From assembly GCA_030064795.1 (NCBI GenBank), contig JASJEI010000006.1, positions 1-64,000 of the forward strand: 64,000 nt of DNA, given 5' to 3'. This document shows positions 8,871-19,507 of this stretch, piece after piece. A program made the translations under genes and the position numbers. The number at the start of each line of letters is the position of its first letter. Position 1 is the stretch's first letter. The notes below the pieces were generated by a model that saw nothing but the letters and a program-made list of their open reading frames with translations, had not been told where the DNA came from and did no database searches. Origin of the DNA: Pleurocapsa sp. MO_226.B13. GTDB taxonomy: Bacteria > Cyanobacteriota > Cyanobacteriia > Cyanobacteriales > Xenococcaceae.

Positions 8871-9312
8871 TCGATCGTTGTTTAGTAGGGTGGGGTGTGC
8901 CCTCTCAAGTGTATGTTTTTAATCAAGTCGTAAATTCCCACTCTAATTGGAACGAAAAAACAAGGTTTTCTCCCCCTGCTTCCCCTGCTACATGCGGAAT
9001 TACGCCTTTGTCCTGCCTATCTAAACCATTAGATCTAAAAAACCTACCTTTGAGAGTGGGGTGTGCCTCGCCCTATGTTTTTTAAACTATAATGATGGTT
9101 ATTTCTATTTGCGATCGCCAAATTATCCAATAATCTTTATAAGCGATCGCGCTTTGATTGTGTTGGTGGACGACAAACTATTGAAGGAAACGATAATTTA
9201 TTCTGGTTTTTCTTTGCCCACCCTACAGTTTTTATTACTTCTGTATATACGTTATTAATTTTTCAAATAATAAAACTCAAGCTAATTTACTAAGAGCGAT
9301 CGCCAACAATAG
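8871..9312. other. Intergenic region, no gene recognised
   Basis: Short frames here have no recognisable domain. The DNA holds two copies of a GTGGGGTGTGCC motif (near 8888 and 9057), a two-copy fragment of the 9-bp minisatellite (near 8970) and a TTGCCCACCCTAC sequence (near 9217). The latter resembles the right arm of the hairpin repeat described at 51665 and 53326. It is probably decayed repeat DNA. Confidence 0.6.
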
Positions 9313-9879
9313 CTAATACAATAAAAGCCTATTAAGAGCAATAGGAATTTTCGGAAAAGCCAAAGCGTAAATTTGTCCTGCTGTGTATTCAGCAATTTGA
9401 GTATAACTATCGTTTTGTGGTTGAGTATGAACGATAAGTTTATTGTTTTTTAGATCGATAACCCAATACTCTAGAATGCCATTACGAGCATAGGTAATAG
9501 TTTTTCTTTCTAAATCTTTAGTTAATGTCTCGTTTGATATTTCGATTAACCAATAGATATCTTCTGGATAAGGATGATGAGTGTCGTAAATACTTTCTGG
9601 CAAACGAACTATGGCAATATCTGGTTCGGGTTCGCTTGCCCTCGAATGGGGGGAATTATCTAAAGTAACGGGATGGGATTCGTATACTTCTGCAAAACCA
9701 TCAAATAATTTTCTTAAATATTTAACTACTTTATGATTGGTATTGCGGTGAGGGATTCCCTCTGGACTCATGGCGATTATTTCTCCCTCTAATAATTCCA
9801 CTCTTTTACCTGACAACACTCCTGAATTAACAAGATCGTGCCATTCTTCAATTGACCATTTGTAAGTAGTAAGAGTCAT
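9313..9879 (-). CDS. Uma2 family endonuclease-like protein (DUF820)
   Basis: A 188-residue protein of the Uma2 / DUF820 family, a PD-(D/E)xK-fold group greatly expanded in cyanobacteria. The recognisable core runs VELLEGEIIAMSPEG, then EPDIAIVRLPES, IYWLIEIS and KTITYARNGILEYWVIDL, which places the acidic and lysine residues in the family order. Function is not established; nuclease activity is inferred only from the fold. It stands alone, divergent from the next gene. Length and start fit the family. Confidence 0.9.
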   Translation of the reverse strand: MTLTTYKWSIEEWHDLVNSGVLSGKRVELLEGEIIAMSPEGIPHRNTNHKVVKYLRKLFDGFAEVYESHPVTLDNSPHSRASEPEPDIAIVRLPESIYDTHHPYPEDIYWLIEISNETLTKDLERKTITYARNGILEYWVIDLKNNKLIVHTQPQNDSYTQIAEYTAGQIYALAFPKIPIALNRLLLY

Positions 9880-10019
9880 TTTATTGTCAGGGGGTCATTG
9901 AGTAACAGAGCGATCGCTCATTCTGATTCTTCTAAATTATAATAGTCCATATCTTTTTTGTAATGAGTAGAAGCATTCTACTAAACTATTAAGAAAGACG
10001 AACATTTAATAATTTTTAT

Positions 10020-10790
10020 ATGGACATATATTCTATTCTCAGTCAAACTCAACGAGAGTGTGTTGGAGATGGAGAGTTTAAAGCTGTATTAAATAAAGGT
10101 GCAGGTAAGACTTTAGTTGTATTATGGTCGCAGTTAGGTGACTTTGATAATTTGGAGTATGCTTGGTGGCTAAAGAGAGAGTCGGCAAAGCTTGAGGCGA
10201 AAAACATTACCGTTAAAGCAGTTGGTATTGGCGATCGCAACTCTGGACTCAAGTTTTGCGAGTATACCGATTTTCCCGCAGCCAATTTATATGTCGATCC
10301 TACCGCCGAACTTCATCGACAATTGGGTCTTTATCAAGGTTTAACGCTCAAATTTCCTGGATTATCGGCAAAAATTAATGCTTTTTTGAATTTGATGCTG
10401 ATGTGTGCTGGTATTGGCAGTCCAGGGACATTATCCGAAGTATTTCGCGGTTATACTGGCGATCGCCAAGCTCCTCAATTAATTGCTAATGATGAAGTGG
10501 TTAAAGATACTCCCTTACCCGACATCAAAGGTTCGTTTTTCCAACTAGCAGGAGGAGAAAATTTTCAGCGTCCTTTTGAACTTGCTACCTTAAGACTCCG
10601 CAATATGACCGAGGTGTTGAGTAATTGGAATACTTATGTTCCCGATGCTACTTATCTTACTCAACGGGGTGGGACTTTTTTATTTAGTGCTGAGGGGGAA
10701 CTACTCTACGAACATCGCGATCGCAATATCCTGGGTTTTGCAGCTAATATGAGCAATCCTCTATCTTTCATTGAGAAAGGCGATCGTTAA
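10020..10790 (+). CDS. AhpC/TSA-fold protein lacking the usual peroxidatic Cys motif
   Basis: The 256-residue protein has a thioredoxin-like AhpC/TSA antioxidant-enzyme pattern: TLVVLWSQLGDFDN, a helix with AWWLKRE, KAVGIGD, a YVDPTAELHRQLGL strand-helix and a C-terminal GGTFLFSAEGELLYEHRD. In related peroxiredoxin-like proteins the first strand is followed by a Cys or CxxC motif. Here that place reads SQLGDFDN with no Cys, and the remaining cysteines (for example in KFCEYTD and LMCAGIG) are elsewhere. A redox enzyme role is therefore doubtful. Its last 4 bp overlap the convergent subtilase gene. Confidence 0.7.
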   Translation: MDIYSILSQTQRECVGDGEFKAVLNKGAGKTLVVLWSQLGDFDNLEYAWWLKRESAKLEAKNITVKAVGIGDRNSGLKFCEYTDFPAANLYVDPTAELHRQLGLYQGLTLKFPGLSAKINAFLNLMLMCAGIGSPGTLSEVFRGYTGDRQAPQLIANDEVVKDTPLPDIKGSFFQLAGGENFQRPFELATLRLRNMTEVLSNWNTYVPDATYLTQRGGTFLFSAEGELLYEHRDRNILGFAANMSNPLSFIEKGDR

Positions 10791-12541
10791 TTATAAAGAG
10801 GACTAGAGAATAAATCGTCTTTAATTATTTTTCCGCTAAGTTCAACTATATTTTCCATTCCCACAGCATGATAATCAAAAAGACTAGTAGGTAATTCTGG
10901 TTTGGCTGGTAGGACAGAATTAGTTTGGCGAGCGACAAATGCTAAAGGTCGATCGTCTGGGCTAGCAAAGGTTTGAAAGGTAGTTGGAGAAGTATCCACG
11001 TTTTGAGTAAAACTATCGATATAATCATCAATAATGTTGTTGATATAGTCATCAATGATGCTATCGTCAAAGGAATTATTATCGCGTCCTAGGGCGATCG
11101 CTCTTCTAACCGCAGCATCGGCATTGACAAAACCATGACCATAGAAAATATCATAGCCTTCTGAACCCAGATCGTAGGAAGTTTCTGATAAGATAGTCTT
11201 GACTTGAGCAGCAGTTAAATTGCTATTGGCACTCCACACCAAAGAAGCAACCCCAGATATGTTGGGTGCAGCAGCAGAAGTACCGTTAAAGGTATCTTCG
11301 TAATCAAAATCACCATTGGAGTAGGCGTTAGTAGTCCAAACCTCCGAAGGGCCCATCAAAGTTAATCCATCGCCATATTGAGAACCCCAAGAATCATATT
11401 CAATTCTTTGTCCTGGGATAGTTTCCAGACCATTTACATCACTCGCTCCCCAAGAAGCACCCACTGCAATTACATTGTCATATTCTTGAGCTAAGACAGC
11501 AGGAGATGATAAACCTTCTTGTCCTTCATGCCCAGAATTCCCCGCAGCCACAACAAATAAGACGTTGGGATTTTCCGCAACTATAGTGGCAAAATCGTTA
11601 TGGACAGAACCTAAAACATCAAAAGTACTTAGAGTTTGAATGCTGAGATTAACAACCAAATTTTGTCCGTTACTGTTGGCAAAAGTAATCATTTCTTGGG
11701 TAGCTTCAGCAAGACTTAGATCCCCCGTGTTACCGTTTAAAATGTCGATATTATAAACATCAGAATTCCAGTTGATTCCTGCTATTCCTTCAGCGTTATT
11801 AGCTTCTGCTGCAATAATTCCTTGAACTGATGTACCGTGAGAAGTTAATTGAACCTCAGAATCTATTTCAGACTCAATTAAAAAATCCTCAGTTAAGTTA
11901 CCAGTTAGACCAGTATTGTTGCCATTGTAAAACCAAGTTCGATTGGGATTGATATCTGGATGAAAATTACCGTTAGCATCAATGCCTAATCCACTATCCT
12001 GTACGCCAATCAAAATATCATCCGAACCTTGACTAAATCTCCAGGCGTTTTGTACTCCCATCATATGCAAATTCCATTGCAGTTCAAAACCAGGATCGTC
12101 AGCGGAGATGCTCAAGTTCTCAGTGTAATCTGAGAAAACTAGGTTTTCAATACCTTCAAATAAAATCTGAGTACCATCAGCCAAAGAAATAGAATCAAAA
12201 ACTCGTTCGCCATTTCCAGGATCGAAAACTATACCGCCTTCGGTTGCTTCAGCAAAGCTAACATCTATTACTTGCTCGACGGATATGTTGCTTAAATCGA
12301 GAGTGTCATACAAGCCTTGTCCAAAATCAAGATTACCGTTACCAGAAATTACGTTTAGATTGTAGCTGGAGTCGATGGTAAAGTTATTGGCTCTTAAATC
12401 TCCCTGAAAATAAATACCTTGCTCGCTGTTATTTTGATTGGCGTTTAAATTATAAGGATCGTTACTTGCTTCGTTAAAAGCGATCGCCAAACTATTACTA
12501 GTCTCGAAAAAATTGTTTTCTGTATTGATAGTGTCAAACAT
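10787..12541 (-). CDS. S8 family serine peptidase (subtilase)
   Basis: A 584-residue protein with the subtilisin catalytic triad: Asp182 (GVQDSGLG), His235 (SHGTSVQGI) and Ser422 (NGTSAAAPNISG), plus the oxyanion Asn335 (VVAAGNSG). About 150 acidic, Asn-rich residues precede the catalytic domain, and a tail of about 110 residues follows. There is no Sec signal peptide. The low-lysine, Asp/Asn-rich composition with a FEGIENLVFSD segment is reminiscent of RTX-type cyanobacterial exoproteins exported by type I secretion, which is an inference. It is convergent with the AhpC-like gene. Confidence 0.9.
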   Translation of the reverse strand: MFDTINTENNFFETSNSLAIAFNEASNDPYNLNANQNNSEQGIYFQGDLRANNFTIDSSYNLNVISGNGNLDFGQGLYDTLDLSNISVEQVIDVSFAEATEGGIVFDPGNGERVFDSISLADGTQILFEGIENLVFSDYTENLSISADDPGFELQWNLHMMGVQNAWRFSQGSDDILIGVQDSGLGIDANGNFHPDINPNRTWFYNGNNTGLTGNLTEDFLIESEIDSEVQLTSHGTSVQGIIAAEANNAEGIAGINWNSDVYNIDILNGNTGDLSLAEATQEMITFANSNGQNLVVNLSIQTLSTFDVLGSVHNDFATIVAENPNVLFVVAAGNSGHEGQEGLSSPAVLAQEYDNVIAVGASWGASDVNGLETIPGQRIEYDSWGSQYGDGLTLMGPSEVWTTNAYSNGDFDYEDTFNGTSAAAPNISGVASLVWSANSNLTAAQVKTILSETSYDLGSEGYDIFYGHGFVNADAAVRRAIALGRDNNSFDDSIIDDYINNIIDDYIDSFTQNVDTSPTTFQTFASPDDRPLAFVARQTNSVLPAKPELPTSLFDYHAVGMENIVELSGKIIKDDLFSSPLYN

Positions 12542-12705
12542 GATTTTATCTCCTGAGTTTTTACTTAGTTGATTTCCTCTATAGGGACTTATTTCTCAGG
12601 GATAAAAAAGTATGCAAAAATACTGAGATAGCAATATCGCTATCAGCACTAAACAGCGGGACTGTTATTGAAGCCAGGCTTGTTTTGTAACTTACAATAT
12701 AAGCC

Positions 12706-12732
12706 AAAAAAAACCACTGCTTAGTGCAGTGG
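12706..12732 (-). terminator. Rho-independent terminator of amt
   Basis: On the minus strand a perfect 7-bp stem (CCACTGC / GCAGTGG, 5-nt loop) is followed by a run of eight Ts. It lies about 55 bp past the amt stop codon. Confidence 0.85.
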
Positions 12733-12786
12733 TCAGATAAAACTAAAACGACTTAAATTTTCCAAGCTGGAGGTCGAGATTACTAA

Positions 12787-14271
12787 TTAGAACTCAGAGC
12801 TTTCTGTGGGGTTCATCCCAATTGGTACGCCAGAACCACCAGTGGCTAGAACATCAGCTTCCTTAACAAATCCACTGTATGCTTCCATACCGTGTTCGCT
12901 GATATCCAAACCACGTCTTTCGTCTTCTTCGTCAACGCGAATGCTAACAGTTACCTTGATAATAGTCCAAACAATAGCACTAAAGATAACGGTAAAGGCA
13001 CCGATCGCTACAATACCAATTAGCTGAGTAACGATATTACCAGTACCAAAAATTCCTACTGCTAGAGTTCCCCAGATACCACATACCAAGTGAACCGAAG
13101 TTGCACCTACAGGGTCGTCGATTTTGATGCTATCAAAGAATGCCACAGAGAAAACTACAATTATCCCTGCAATTAAACCAATAATTACCGCAGATAGATA
13201 GCTAACGTCGGCACAACCAGCGGTGATACCAACCAAACCAGCCAAAATACCGTTGATAACCATAGATAGGTCGGGCTTACCATCTTTAATCCAAGAGGTA
13301 AAAGTTGCTGCGACACCACCTGCTGCTGCTGCTAGGTTAGTGGTTACTGCAATATAAGGAACGTTGGCTGTCGCTGCAAGTTCTGAACCAGGGTTGAAAC
13401 CAAACCAGCCAATCCAGAGGATTAAACATCCTAAAGTAGCAAAACCCATATTATGACCAGGAATGGCACTTATTCTACCGTTTTGATATTTACCCAGTCT
13501 CGGCCCCAGAATAGCTGCACCGACTAAAGCAGCCCAACCACCAACGGAGTGAACTACAGTAGAACCAGCAAAGTCGGAAAAGCCCATTTCGCTCAACCAA
13601 CCGCCATCCCATACCCAGTGTCCTGTAATTGGGTAGGAAATAGCTACTAATAGAGTACTAAAGATCAAGAAAGCACCGAAGTGAATTCTTTCGGCAACTG
13701 CACCAGATACAATAGTTGCTGCGGTTGCTGCGAAAGCTACCTGGAACAAGAAGTTAATTGCTGGAGGAACAGCAGCAGGATATGGGTCGTCACCATAGGG
13801 TACGGGGTCGCCATTAAAGAAGAAGCCATCCAATCCGATAAAGGGTGTCCCTTCACCGTACATCAGACCATAGCCTATTGCCCAGTAAGCAAGAGTGGCG
13901 ATTCCAAAAACGATTAAGTTCTTCGCTAAAATGTTAACTGCATTCTTCTGACGGCAGAATCCCGCCTCTAGCATTCCGAATCCAGCATTCATAAAGATTA
14001 CTAGAACCGAACAGAATAGCAAGAAAATTGAGTCTAATACTACTCTAAGTTCATCTAGATTGGCAGGGGCATCTAATCCTTGAGCAGTAGCTGCCGCATC
14101 CCAAACCACAACAATTACCGCTGCCAAGGGGATGCACAAAAACCATGCAGGAGAGAAGGATTTGAATATTGTTTTCAAGGGTCTGGAAATTACGTTGGTA
14201 ATTCGACCGTCAAAACCCAGCGCGCTCTTACGCTCTGGTATTTTTCTAGTTTTTAAGAATTGAGAATTCAT
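12787..14271 (-). CDS. amt: Ammonium transporter Amt
   Basis: A 494-residue Amt/MEP/Rh channel protein with about 11-12 membrane segments. Family landmarks are [19 protein letters not shown], the [20 protein letters not shown] segment, TGHWVWDGG and the pore His region [16 protein letters not shown], with a second His near [10 protein letters not shown]. It would carry ammonium or methylammonium across the plasma membrane. The N-terminus is extended by about 50 residues with a signal-like hydrophobic stretch ending ATAQG, as in other cyanobacterial Amt proteins. It is downstream of, and co-oriented with, glnN and glnA but has its own NtcA-like box and terminator. Confidence 0.95.
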   Translation of the reverse strand: MNSQFLKTRKIPERKSALGFDGRITNVISRPLKTIFKSFSPAWFLCIPLAAVIVVVWDAAATAQGLDAPANLDELRVVLDSIFLLFCSVLVIFMNAGFGMLEAGFCRQKNAVNILAKNLIVFGIATLAYWAIGYGLMYGEGTPFIGLDGFFFNGDPVPYGDDPYPAAVPPAINFLFQVAFAATAATIVSGAVAERIHFGAFLIFSTLLVAISYPITGHWVWDGGWLSEMGFSDFAGSTVVHSVGGWAALVGAAILGPRLGKYQNGRISAIPGHNMGFATLGCLILWIGWFGFNPGSELAATANVPYIAVTTNLAAAAGGVAATFTSWIKDGKPDLSMVINGILAGLVGITAGCADVSYLSAVIIGLIAGIIVVFSVAFFDSIKIDDPVGATSVHLVCGIWGTLAVGIFGTGNIVTQLIGIVAIGAFTVIFSAIVWTIIKVTVSIRVDEEDERRGLDISEHGMEAYSGFVKEADVLATGGSGVPIGMNPTESSEF

Positions 14272-14363
14272 CTACACTTCGATTAATTGAAAAAATATAG
14301 TTAGTTTGTCTAAAATTTCTAACCCAGTTCAGTCTAGTTTGTGATTTTTTCTCTTTTCTTGCC

Positions 14364-14377
14364 GTATTTATTCATAC
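14364..14377 (-). promoter_or_regulatory. NtcA-type binding site upstream of amt
   Basis: The sequence is GTA-TTTATTCA-TAC, an exact match to the NtcA consensus GTA-N8-TAC, 93 bp upstream of the amt start codon. A clean -10 box at the classic 22-23 nt spacing is not evident; the nearest TAN3T (TAGACT) lies about 27 nt downstream. The site match is seen; regulation by NtcA is inferred from known amt control in cyanobacteria. Confidence 0.65.
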
Positions 14378-14830
14378 AGTTTTTTGTTACTGGCAAGTGT
14401 ACAATAATAAGTTTGATTTTTTTCAAAAAATATAAAGATTTGATTAAGTATTTGTATCGCTATCTTCTAGTAATTTACTAATTATGTCGGTAGAGTTACT
14501 TTGGCTTATAAAAGTATAAAAAATTATTTCTAACAGGATTCTAATTTTGGGTAATTTAATCAAAGCGCAGACAGGCTGTAGCTAGCAAAACCAAGCAAAG
14601 CTCAACCCGATTATCCCCAATGTTTCTAGAGCCTACAATCTAGCCAAAGATACATTTAAAAAACTAGATTTTTAGTTAGTTAAATTAATCTGTTCTAATT
14701 CAATATAGTATTTGACAATCGTTAAGATCAAGATAAACTTTAGATACATTTTAGATACATTTGGAAAATTGTTAATTTTTAATAACTTAAAAGCTCTTGA
14801 CATCTTGCCGAATTAAATCAAGATTTCCAG
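14378..14830. other. AT-rich intergenic region between amt and glnN
   Basis: Apart from the NtcA-like box upstream of amt and the glnN terminator at its far end, I see no gene, tRNA or repeat here. Two near-identical TTTAGATACATTT phrases occur around 14740-14762. Confidence 0.5.
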
Positions 14831-14858
14831 AAAAAAAACCGTTCCAGAAAGAACGGTT
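14831..14858 (-). terminator. Rho-independent terminator of glnN
   Basis: Reading the minus strand, an 8-bp perfect stem (AACCGTTC / GAACGGTT, loop of six) is followed by a run of eight Ts. It lies about 30 bp past the glnN stop. Confidence 0.88.
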
Positions 14859-14891
14859 TGTTAAAAATCTTAATCTTAGACAAGCAATATA

Positions 14892-17066
14892 TTACTTAAT
14901 AAATAACATTTCTTGATAAGTTGGTAGGGGCCAGAGATCGTCAGCAACTTCTGCTTCTAAAGCGTCAGCATCTTCTCTGATACTATCCATCAGGGGACGC
15001 AGAGTGTTAGCAGAATACTTCATGTGTTCTTCGGTGCTGCCAAAATCATCTTTGGCTAAAGCAGAGCTTAATTGAGCAACTTTAGACATCATAGAATTAG
15101 TTAAATCAGCGACGGTTTTGAGGTTGTCGCGATCGAGTTGAATTCCCATACCATCCAGACTGGCAACGGTTTGAGACATCTGGGCTAAATGTCGCATCGC
15201 AGCAGGATAAATCGAAGTTTTTGCCATGTCGATCGCTAGTTTGGCTTCAACTTCAATCGAAAGAATATATTGCTCTGAATAGACTTCATAACGGCTTTCT
15301 AGCTCTACAGGAGAAAGTACTCCAGTCCTTTGGAATAACTCTTCAATATATTTCTCTCTTAAAACTGGTAGAGCATCAGCAGTAGTAGGTAAATTAGCCA
15401 AACCTCTTTCTTCTACCGCCATTTTGTGCCATTGTGCTGAATAACCATCGCCACCAAAGATTACTGGACTATGTTTGTCCATAATCTCTTTAAGCACGGT
15501 GAGGACAGCAGCATTCAAGTCTGTATTTTTTTCTAATTCGCTTTCTAGCAGATCGCCGATAAAGCTTAAAGAATCTGCCAGCATCGTATTGAGAGCGATC
15601 AAAGGGCCAGAAACCGATTGACTAGAACCCACCGCTCGAAATTCAAAACGATTGCCAGTAAAAGCAAAAGGAGAAGTTCGATTGCGATCGCCCGCATCTT
15701 TGGCTAGTGGTGGTAGAGTATCGATGTCAAACTCTAATTTTCCACTATGGCTGTAGTTATCGCTAATTTCTCCCGAAGCAATTTGATTGAATAACTCCTC
15801 TAATTGAGAACCTAAATAAACCGACATAATTGCAGGAGGTGCTTCGTTTGCCCCCAGGCGGTGATCGTTACTGGCATTAGCGATTACAGCCCGCATCAAG
15901 GGGCCATACTTGTGTACTCCGCGAATCACCGCAGCACAGAAGACCAAAAATTGAGCATTTTCGTGAGGAGAGTCCCCAGGATCTAGTAAATTCCCTTGGG
16001 TGGCATTGCCTACAGACCAGTTGACGTGCTTACCAGAGCCATTGATTCCAGCAAAAGGTTTCTCGTGCAGCAAACAGACAAAACCATGTTTTTTGGCAGT
16101 CTGACGCAAGAGAGTCATGATTAGCTGTTGGTGATCGGAGGCTACGTTAGCTGCTTCAAATATGGGGGCAATTTCAAATTGACCGGGAGCAACCTCATTG
16201 TGTCTGGTTTTAGCAGGAATACCCAAACGATACATTCTCTTTTCCACGTCTTGCATAAAGACTTGAACGCGTTCGGGAATTGCCCCAAAATAATGATCGT
16301 CAAACTGCTGTCCCTTAGCGGGAGGTTTGCCAAATAAGGTTCTACCAGCCAAAAGTAAATCGGGACGACTGTTAGCAAAATGAGCATCTACCAGGAAATA
16401 TTCTTGTTCTGGCCCACAACTGGAGTTAATAGGAGCAACATCAGTATGACCCAATATTTTTAAAACTCTAGTAGCAGCCTTATTCATCGCGCCAATAGAA
16501 CGCAAGAGGGGAGTCTTTTTGTCTAAAGCTTCTCCCGTCCAAGAAACAAACACGGTGGGAATACAAAGAGTCACGCCGTTCTCTGTTTCCATCAAATAAG
16601 CGGGACTGGTTACATCCCAAGCCGTGTACCCCCTGGCTTCAAAAGTAGAGCGAATCCCACCATTGGGGAAAGAAGAACCATCAGGCTCACCCTGTACTAA
16701 TAATTTACCCGAAAATTCGGCAATGGCACTACCATCAGCTTGAATAGAGACAAAACCATCGTGCTTCTCAGCAGTGAGATTGGTCATAGGATAAAAGACG
16801 TGAGCATAGTAAGCTGCCCCTTTGGCGATCGCCCAATCTTTCATTGCCGATGCCACAATATCGGCAACAGAAAAATCTAGAGGTTGCCCTGTTTGAATGG
16901 TTTTTTTCAGAGATTTGAACACGGCCTTGGGCAAGCACTGTTTCATCTTACTCAGACTAAAAACATCTGCTGCCCAGATATCCTCTAAACGGCTAGGAGG
17001 CCCCACAGGAATAGGCTGGCGGTTGTTGATTTCATAGATTGCTTGTGTGCGGGTTTCGTATCCCAT
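14892..17066 (-). CDS. glnN: Glutamine synthetase type III (GlnN)
   Basis: A 724-residue protein, the length of type III glutamine synthetases, which are far larger than GlnA. It catalyses ATP-dependent amidation of glutamate. Recognisable blocks are [13 protein letters not shown], the metal and glutamate-site segment [34 protein letters not shown] and [18 protein letters not shown] is typically induced under nitrogen deficiency in cyanobacteria. A degenerate NtcA-like site with a well-spaced -10 (17109-17151) precedes it. It lies between glnA and amt on the same strand. Confidence 0.96.
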   Translation of the reverse strand: MGYETRTQAIYEINNRQPIPVGPPSRLEDIWAADVFSLSKMKQCLPKAVFKSLKKTIQTGQPLDFSVADIVASAMKDWAIAKGAAYYAHVFYPMTNLTAEKHDGFVSIQADGSAIAEFSGKLLVQGEPDGSSFPNGGIRSTFEARGYTAWDVTSPAYLMETENGVTLCIPTVFVSWTGEALDKKTPLLRSIGAMNKAATRVLKILGHTDVAPINSSCGPEQEYFLVDAHFANSRPDLLLAGRTLFGKPPAKGQQFDDHYFGAIPERVQVFMQDVEKRMYRLGIPAKTRHNEVAPGQFEIAPIFEAANVASDHQQLIMTLLRQTAKKHGFVCLLHEKPFAGINGSGKHVNWSVGNATQGNLLDPGDSPHENAQFLVFCAAVIRGVHKYGPLMRAVIANASNDHRLGANEAPPAIMSVYLGSQLEELFNQIASGEISDNYSHSGKLEFDIDTLPPLAKDAGDRNRTSPFAFTGNRFEFRAVGSSQSVSGPLIALNTMLADSLSFIGDLLESELEKNTDLNAAVLTVLKEIMDKHSPVIFGGDGYSAQWHKMAVEERGLANLPTTADALPVLREKYIEELFQRTGVLSPVELESRYEVYSEQYILSIEVEAKLAIDMAKTSIYPAAMRHLAQMSQTVASLDGMGIQLDRDNLKTVADLTNSMMSKVAQLSSALAKDDFGSTEEHMKYSANTLRPLMDSIREDADALEAEVADDLWPLPTYQEMLFIK

Positions 17067-17108
17067 AACAATTAAATTTATCTAGTTAGTATGTATTGAA
17101 TTTGCTAA

Positions 17109-17151
17109 ATAGTATCTTGGTAGGAAGCTCAGAAAATGTAATAATTGCAAC
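17109..17151 (-). promoter_or_regulatory. Putative NtcA-activated promoter of glnN
   Basis: On the minus strand a near-consensus site GTT-GCAATTAT-TAC (17138-17151) is followed after 23 nt by TACTAT (17109-17114), matching the TAN3T -10 box. The spacing is that of NtcA class II promoters. One half-site base deviates from GTA. The -10 is about 45 bp upstream of the glnN start codon. Confidence 0.5.
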
Positions 17152-17431
17152 AGAATTATGTACTCTACTCAAGCCTTGTCCAAAATTTGCACCGTCAAAA
17201 TCTGTCCTTTGAGCTTCACAATTATTTAACAACAATCCCAGACCCTTTTGTAGAGCTATCTGTAGAGATGCGATCGCGATTGTTGCTTTTAGTTCTTCAA
17301 TTGTTGAAGTCAATCTTTCTCAATAAAATTTTTGGCAATTCAACTGACCATAAACGCTTATTTTGATAGGATTTGACCGTGCCAAATCCTAAATCAAATT
17401 TGAGTTATGCTTCTCAATTACCAGTAACTAA

Positions 17432-18853
17432 TTAGCAGTCGTAGTACAGAGAAAATTCATAAGGATGAGGACGCAAGCGCAAAGGGTTGACTTCTGCATC
17501 TAACTTGTACTGAATCCAGTTTTCAATAAAGTCCTTGGTAAACACTCCAGTATTAGTCAAAAATCCATGGTCGTTTTCCAAAGCTTCCAAAGCACCTTCT
17601 AAAGAACCAGGAGTAGAAGGAATTTTGCTTAACTCTTCAGGAGAAAGTTCATAGATATCAACATCTAGAGGATCGCCTGGATCGATTTCATTTTTGACTC
17701 CATCAATACCCGCTAGCAACATAGCAGAAAAACCAAGATAAGGATTAGAGCTAGGATCGGGACAACGAAACTCAAAACGCTTAGCTTTGGGGTTGCTACC
17801 GCTAAGGGGAATACGCACCGACGCGGAACGATTTCCTTGAGAATAAGCCAAGTTTACAGGTGCTTCAAAACCAGGAACGAGGCGTTTATAAGAATTTGCC
17901 GCAGGATTAGTAAATGCCAAAATAGCAGGAGCGTGTCTTAAAATCCCGCCAATAAAATATAAGGCAGTTTGGCTCAAGTCTGCATAACCATCACCAAAGA
18001 AAAGAGGATTACCATCTTTCCAAACTGACATATGGGTGTGCATTCCAGTTCCGTTGTCGTCAAACACGGGTTTGGGCATAAATGTGGCAGTTTTACCGTA
18101 TTTTCGAGCTACGTTTTTAACTATATACTTATAAGTCAAAACATAATCGGCTGCATGAACCAAATCGGAAAATTTGATTCCTAATTCGCACTGTCCCGCA
18201 GAAGCTACTTCATGGTGATGTTTTTCGATCGGAACACCACATTTACCCATAGTCAGTAACATTTCGCTACGAATATCTTGCAGGGTGTCAGAAGGTGCGA
18301 CGGGAAAATAACCGCGTTTGTGACCAGTTTTGTACCCTAAATTACCACCCTCTTCTCTAGCTCCAGAATTCCAAATCCCCTCGACCGAATCGATATGATA
18401 AAACCCTTCATATTCTGATTGATTAAAACGAATATCATCAAAAATAAAAAATTCTGGTTCGGGTCCACAATATACCGTATCGCCAATACCAGTATTTTTG
18501 AGGTAGTCTACTGCTTTTTGGGCCAGAGAACGAGGATCGCGATCGTACCATTCTCCAGTGCGGGGTTCTTTGATCGAACAGACCATACTTAAAGTAGGCA
18601 CTTCCATAAAGGGATCGACCCAAGCGGTAATGGGGTCGGGAACCATTGACATATCAGAAGCGTTGATGGCTTTCCAACCTCTGATACTCGAACCATCAAA
18701 AGCTACCCCGTCAGTAAATGCTTCTTCATCAAGCAGGCTGCGATGAAAAGTGCAGTGCTGCCAAATACCAAATAGATCGACGAATTTGAGATCGATTAGT
18801 TCAATATCTCGATCTTGAATGATTTTTAAGACCTCTTGGGCAGTCTCAGCCAT
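17432..18853 (-). CDS. glnA: Glutamine synthetase type I (GlnA)
   Basis: A 473-residue type I glutamine synthetase. Seen blocks are [11 protein letters not shown] and FDGSSIRGW at the N-terminus, the catalytic [24 protein letters not shown], the ATP-site GTGMHTHMS and NRSASVRIP with the arginine-rich flap. It converts glutamate and ammonium to glutamine, the first step of GS-GOGAT assimilation. In cyanobacteria it is controlled by small inactivating factors rather than adenylylation; no gif gene is visible in this window. A consensus NtcA site lies 83 bp upstream of the start. Confidence 0.98.
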   Translation of the reverse strand: MAETAQEVLKIIQDRDIELIDLKFVDLFGIWQHCTFHRSLLDEEAFTDGVAFDGSSIRGWKAINASDMSMVPDPITAWVDPFMEVPTLSMVCSIKEPRTGEWYDRDPRSLAQKAVDYLKNTGIGDTVYCGPEPEFFIFDDIRFNQSEYEGFYHIDSVEGIWNSGAREEGGNLGYKTGHKRGYFPVAPSDTLQDIRSEMLLTMGKCGVPIEKHHHEVASAGQCELGIKFSDLVHAADYVLTYKYIVKNVARKYGKTATFMPKPVFDDNGTGMHTHMSVWKDGNPLFFGDGYADLSQTALYFIGGILRHAPAILAFTNPAANSYKRLVPGFEAPVNLAYSQGNRSASVRIPLSGSNPKAKRFEFRCPDPSSNPYLGFSAMLLAGIDGVKNEIDPGDPLDVDIYELSPEELSKIPSTPGSLEGALEALENDHGFLTNTGVFTKDFIENWIQYKLDAEVNPLRLRPHPYEFSLYYDC

Positions 18854-18935
18854 AAATTTAACTCCTTTAAATAACTCCTTTAAGATTAATGGTTTAACCC
18901 GAACGTTCTGCGATCGGGATTAGAACGCTAAGTTT

Positions 18936-18949
18936 GTAATTGATGCTAC
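18936..18949 (-). promoter_or_regulatory. NtcA box upstream of glnA
   Basis: The sequence GTA-GCATCAAT-TAC on the minus strand is an exact GTA-N8-TAC match, and with its flanks it extends to TGTA-N8-TACA. It is 83 bp upstream of the glnA start, where glnA of other cyanobacteria has its NtcA site. I could not pick out a well-spaced -10 box. Confidence 0.8.
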
Positions 18950-18953
18950 AAAA

Positions 18954-19507
18954 TTATCACTTTTTACTTGCAGTTTAAATCTATAAACTTTACAAAAATG
19001 TGCCTAAATTAACCAAATAAGGTGAAGTTTAGTTCAAATGTGAGGTTTTTGGTTGAAATTTCTTGAATTATAAAGAGTAATACCACATATATCCTTCGCC
19101 ACTGATGAGCGAATACAAAGTTATCTAGTTCGCGGACTATGGAGAATTTATGTACTATGAAGAAGATGTCAAAATTTGAAGTAAACCAAAGTCTGGCGAC
19201 GGATTGTGGGATTATAAATAAATCTAGCTTAAGAAAAAATAGCTTAGAATTCAAAAGCTTTGAGCCATAAACTCTAAGTTGCAGCTTGGGAAGTCTCAAT
19301 CTACCAGTAATGCAAGCAAAAAACTAGGACTAAGTTTTGGTTTGGTGTCAGCCAATCTTGCTGAAAGATTCTAGAATCTTCAATTCTGGCGATGATAAGA
19401 TGAAACCCTAATAGCTTCTAGCTTATGGTCATAGCTTGTAGCTTAGAGAAAAAGGCTAATATAACTAGTCAAATTAAATAAAATGCTGTTGGGAGAAATC
19501 AAGGAAG
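18954..19507. other. Intergenic region upstream of glnA and apcF
   Basis: Divergent promoter region of glnA (left) and apcF (right). Open frames here have no recognisable homology. A tract with repeated AGCTTxTAGCTTATG-like phrases lies at about 19410-19445. No RNA gene was recognised. Confidence 0.5.

Noticed and set aside
8897..9085. 62-codon frame after rtcB
   Set aside because: No family resemblance; it contains the minisatellite fragment and repeated GTGGGGTGTGCC phrases, so it is probably non-coding.
17086..17313. Small gene on the minus strand between glnA and glnN (75 codons), considered as a GS inactivating factor (gif)
   Set aside because: The sequence has none of the basic, helical features of IF7/IF17, and the putative glnN promoter overlaps this region.
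18880..18935. glnA-type glutamine riboswitch in the glnA leader
   Set aside because: A short CGTTCT/AGAACG hairpin is present, but I could not find the conserved core of the glutamine riboswitch.
19009..19299. 96-codon minus-strand frame between glnA and apcF
   Set aside because: Composition and lack of any recognisable motif suggest a chance frame in the promoter region.
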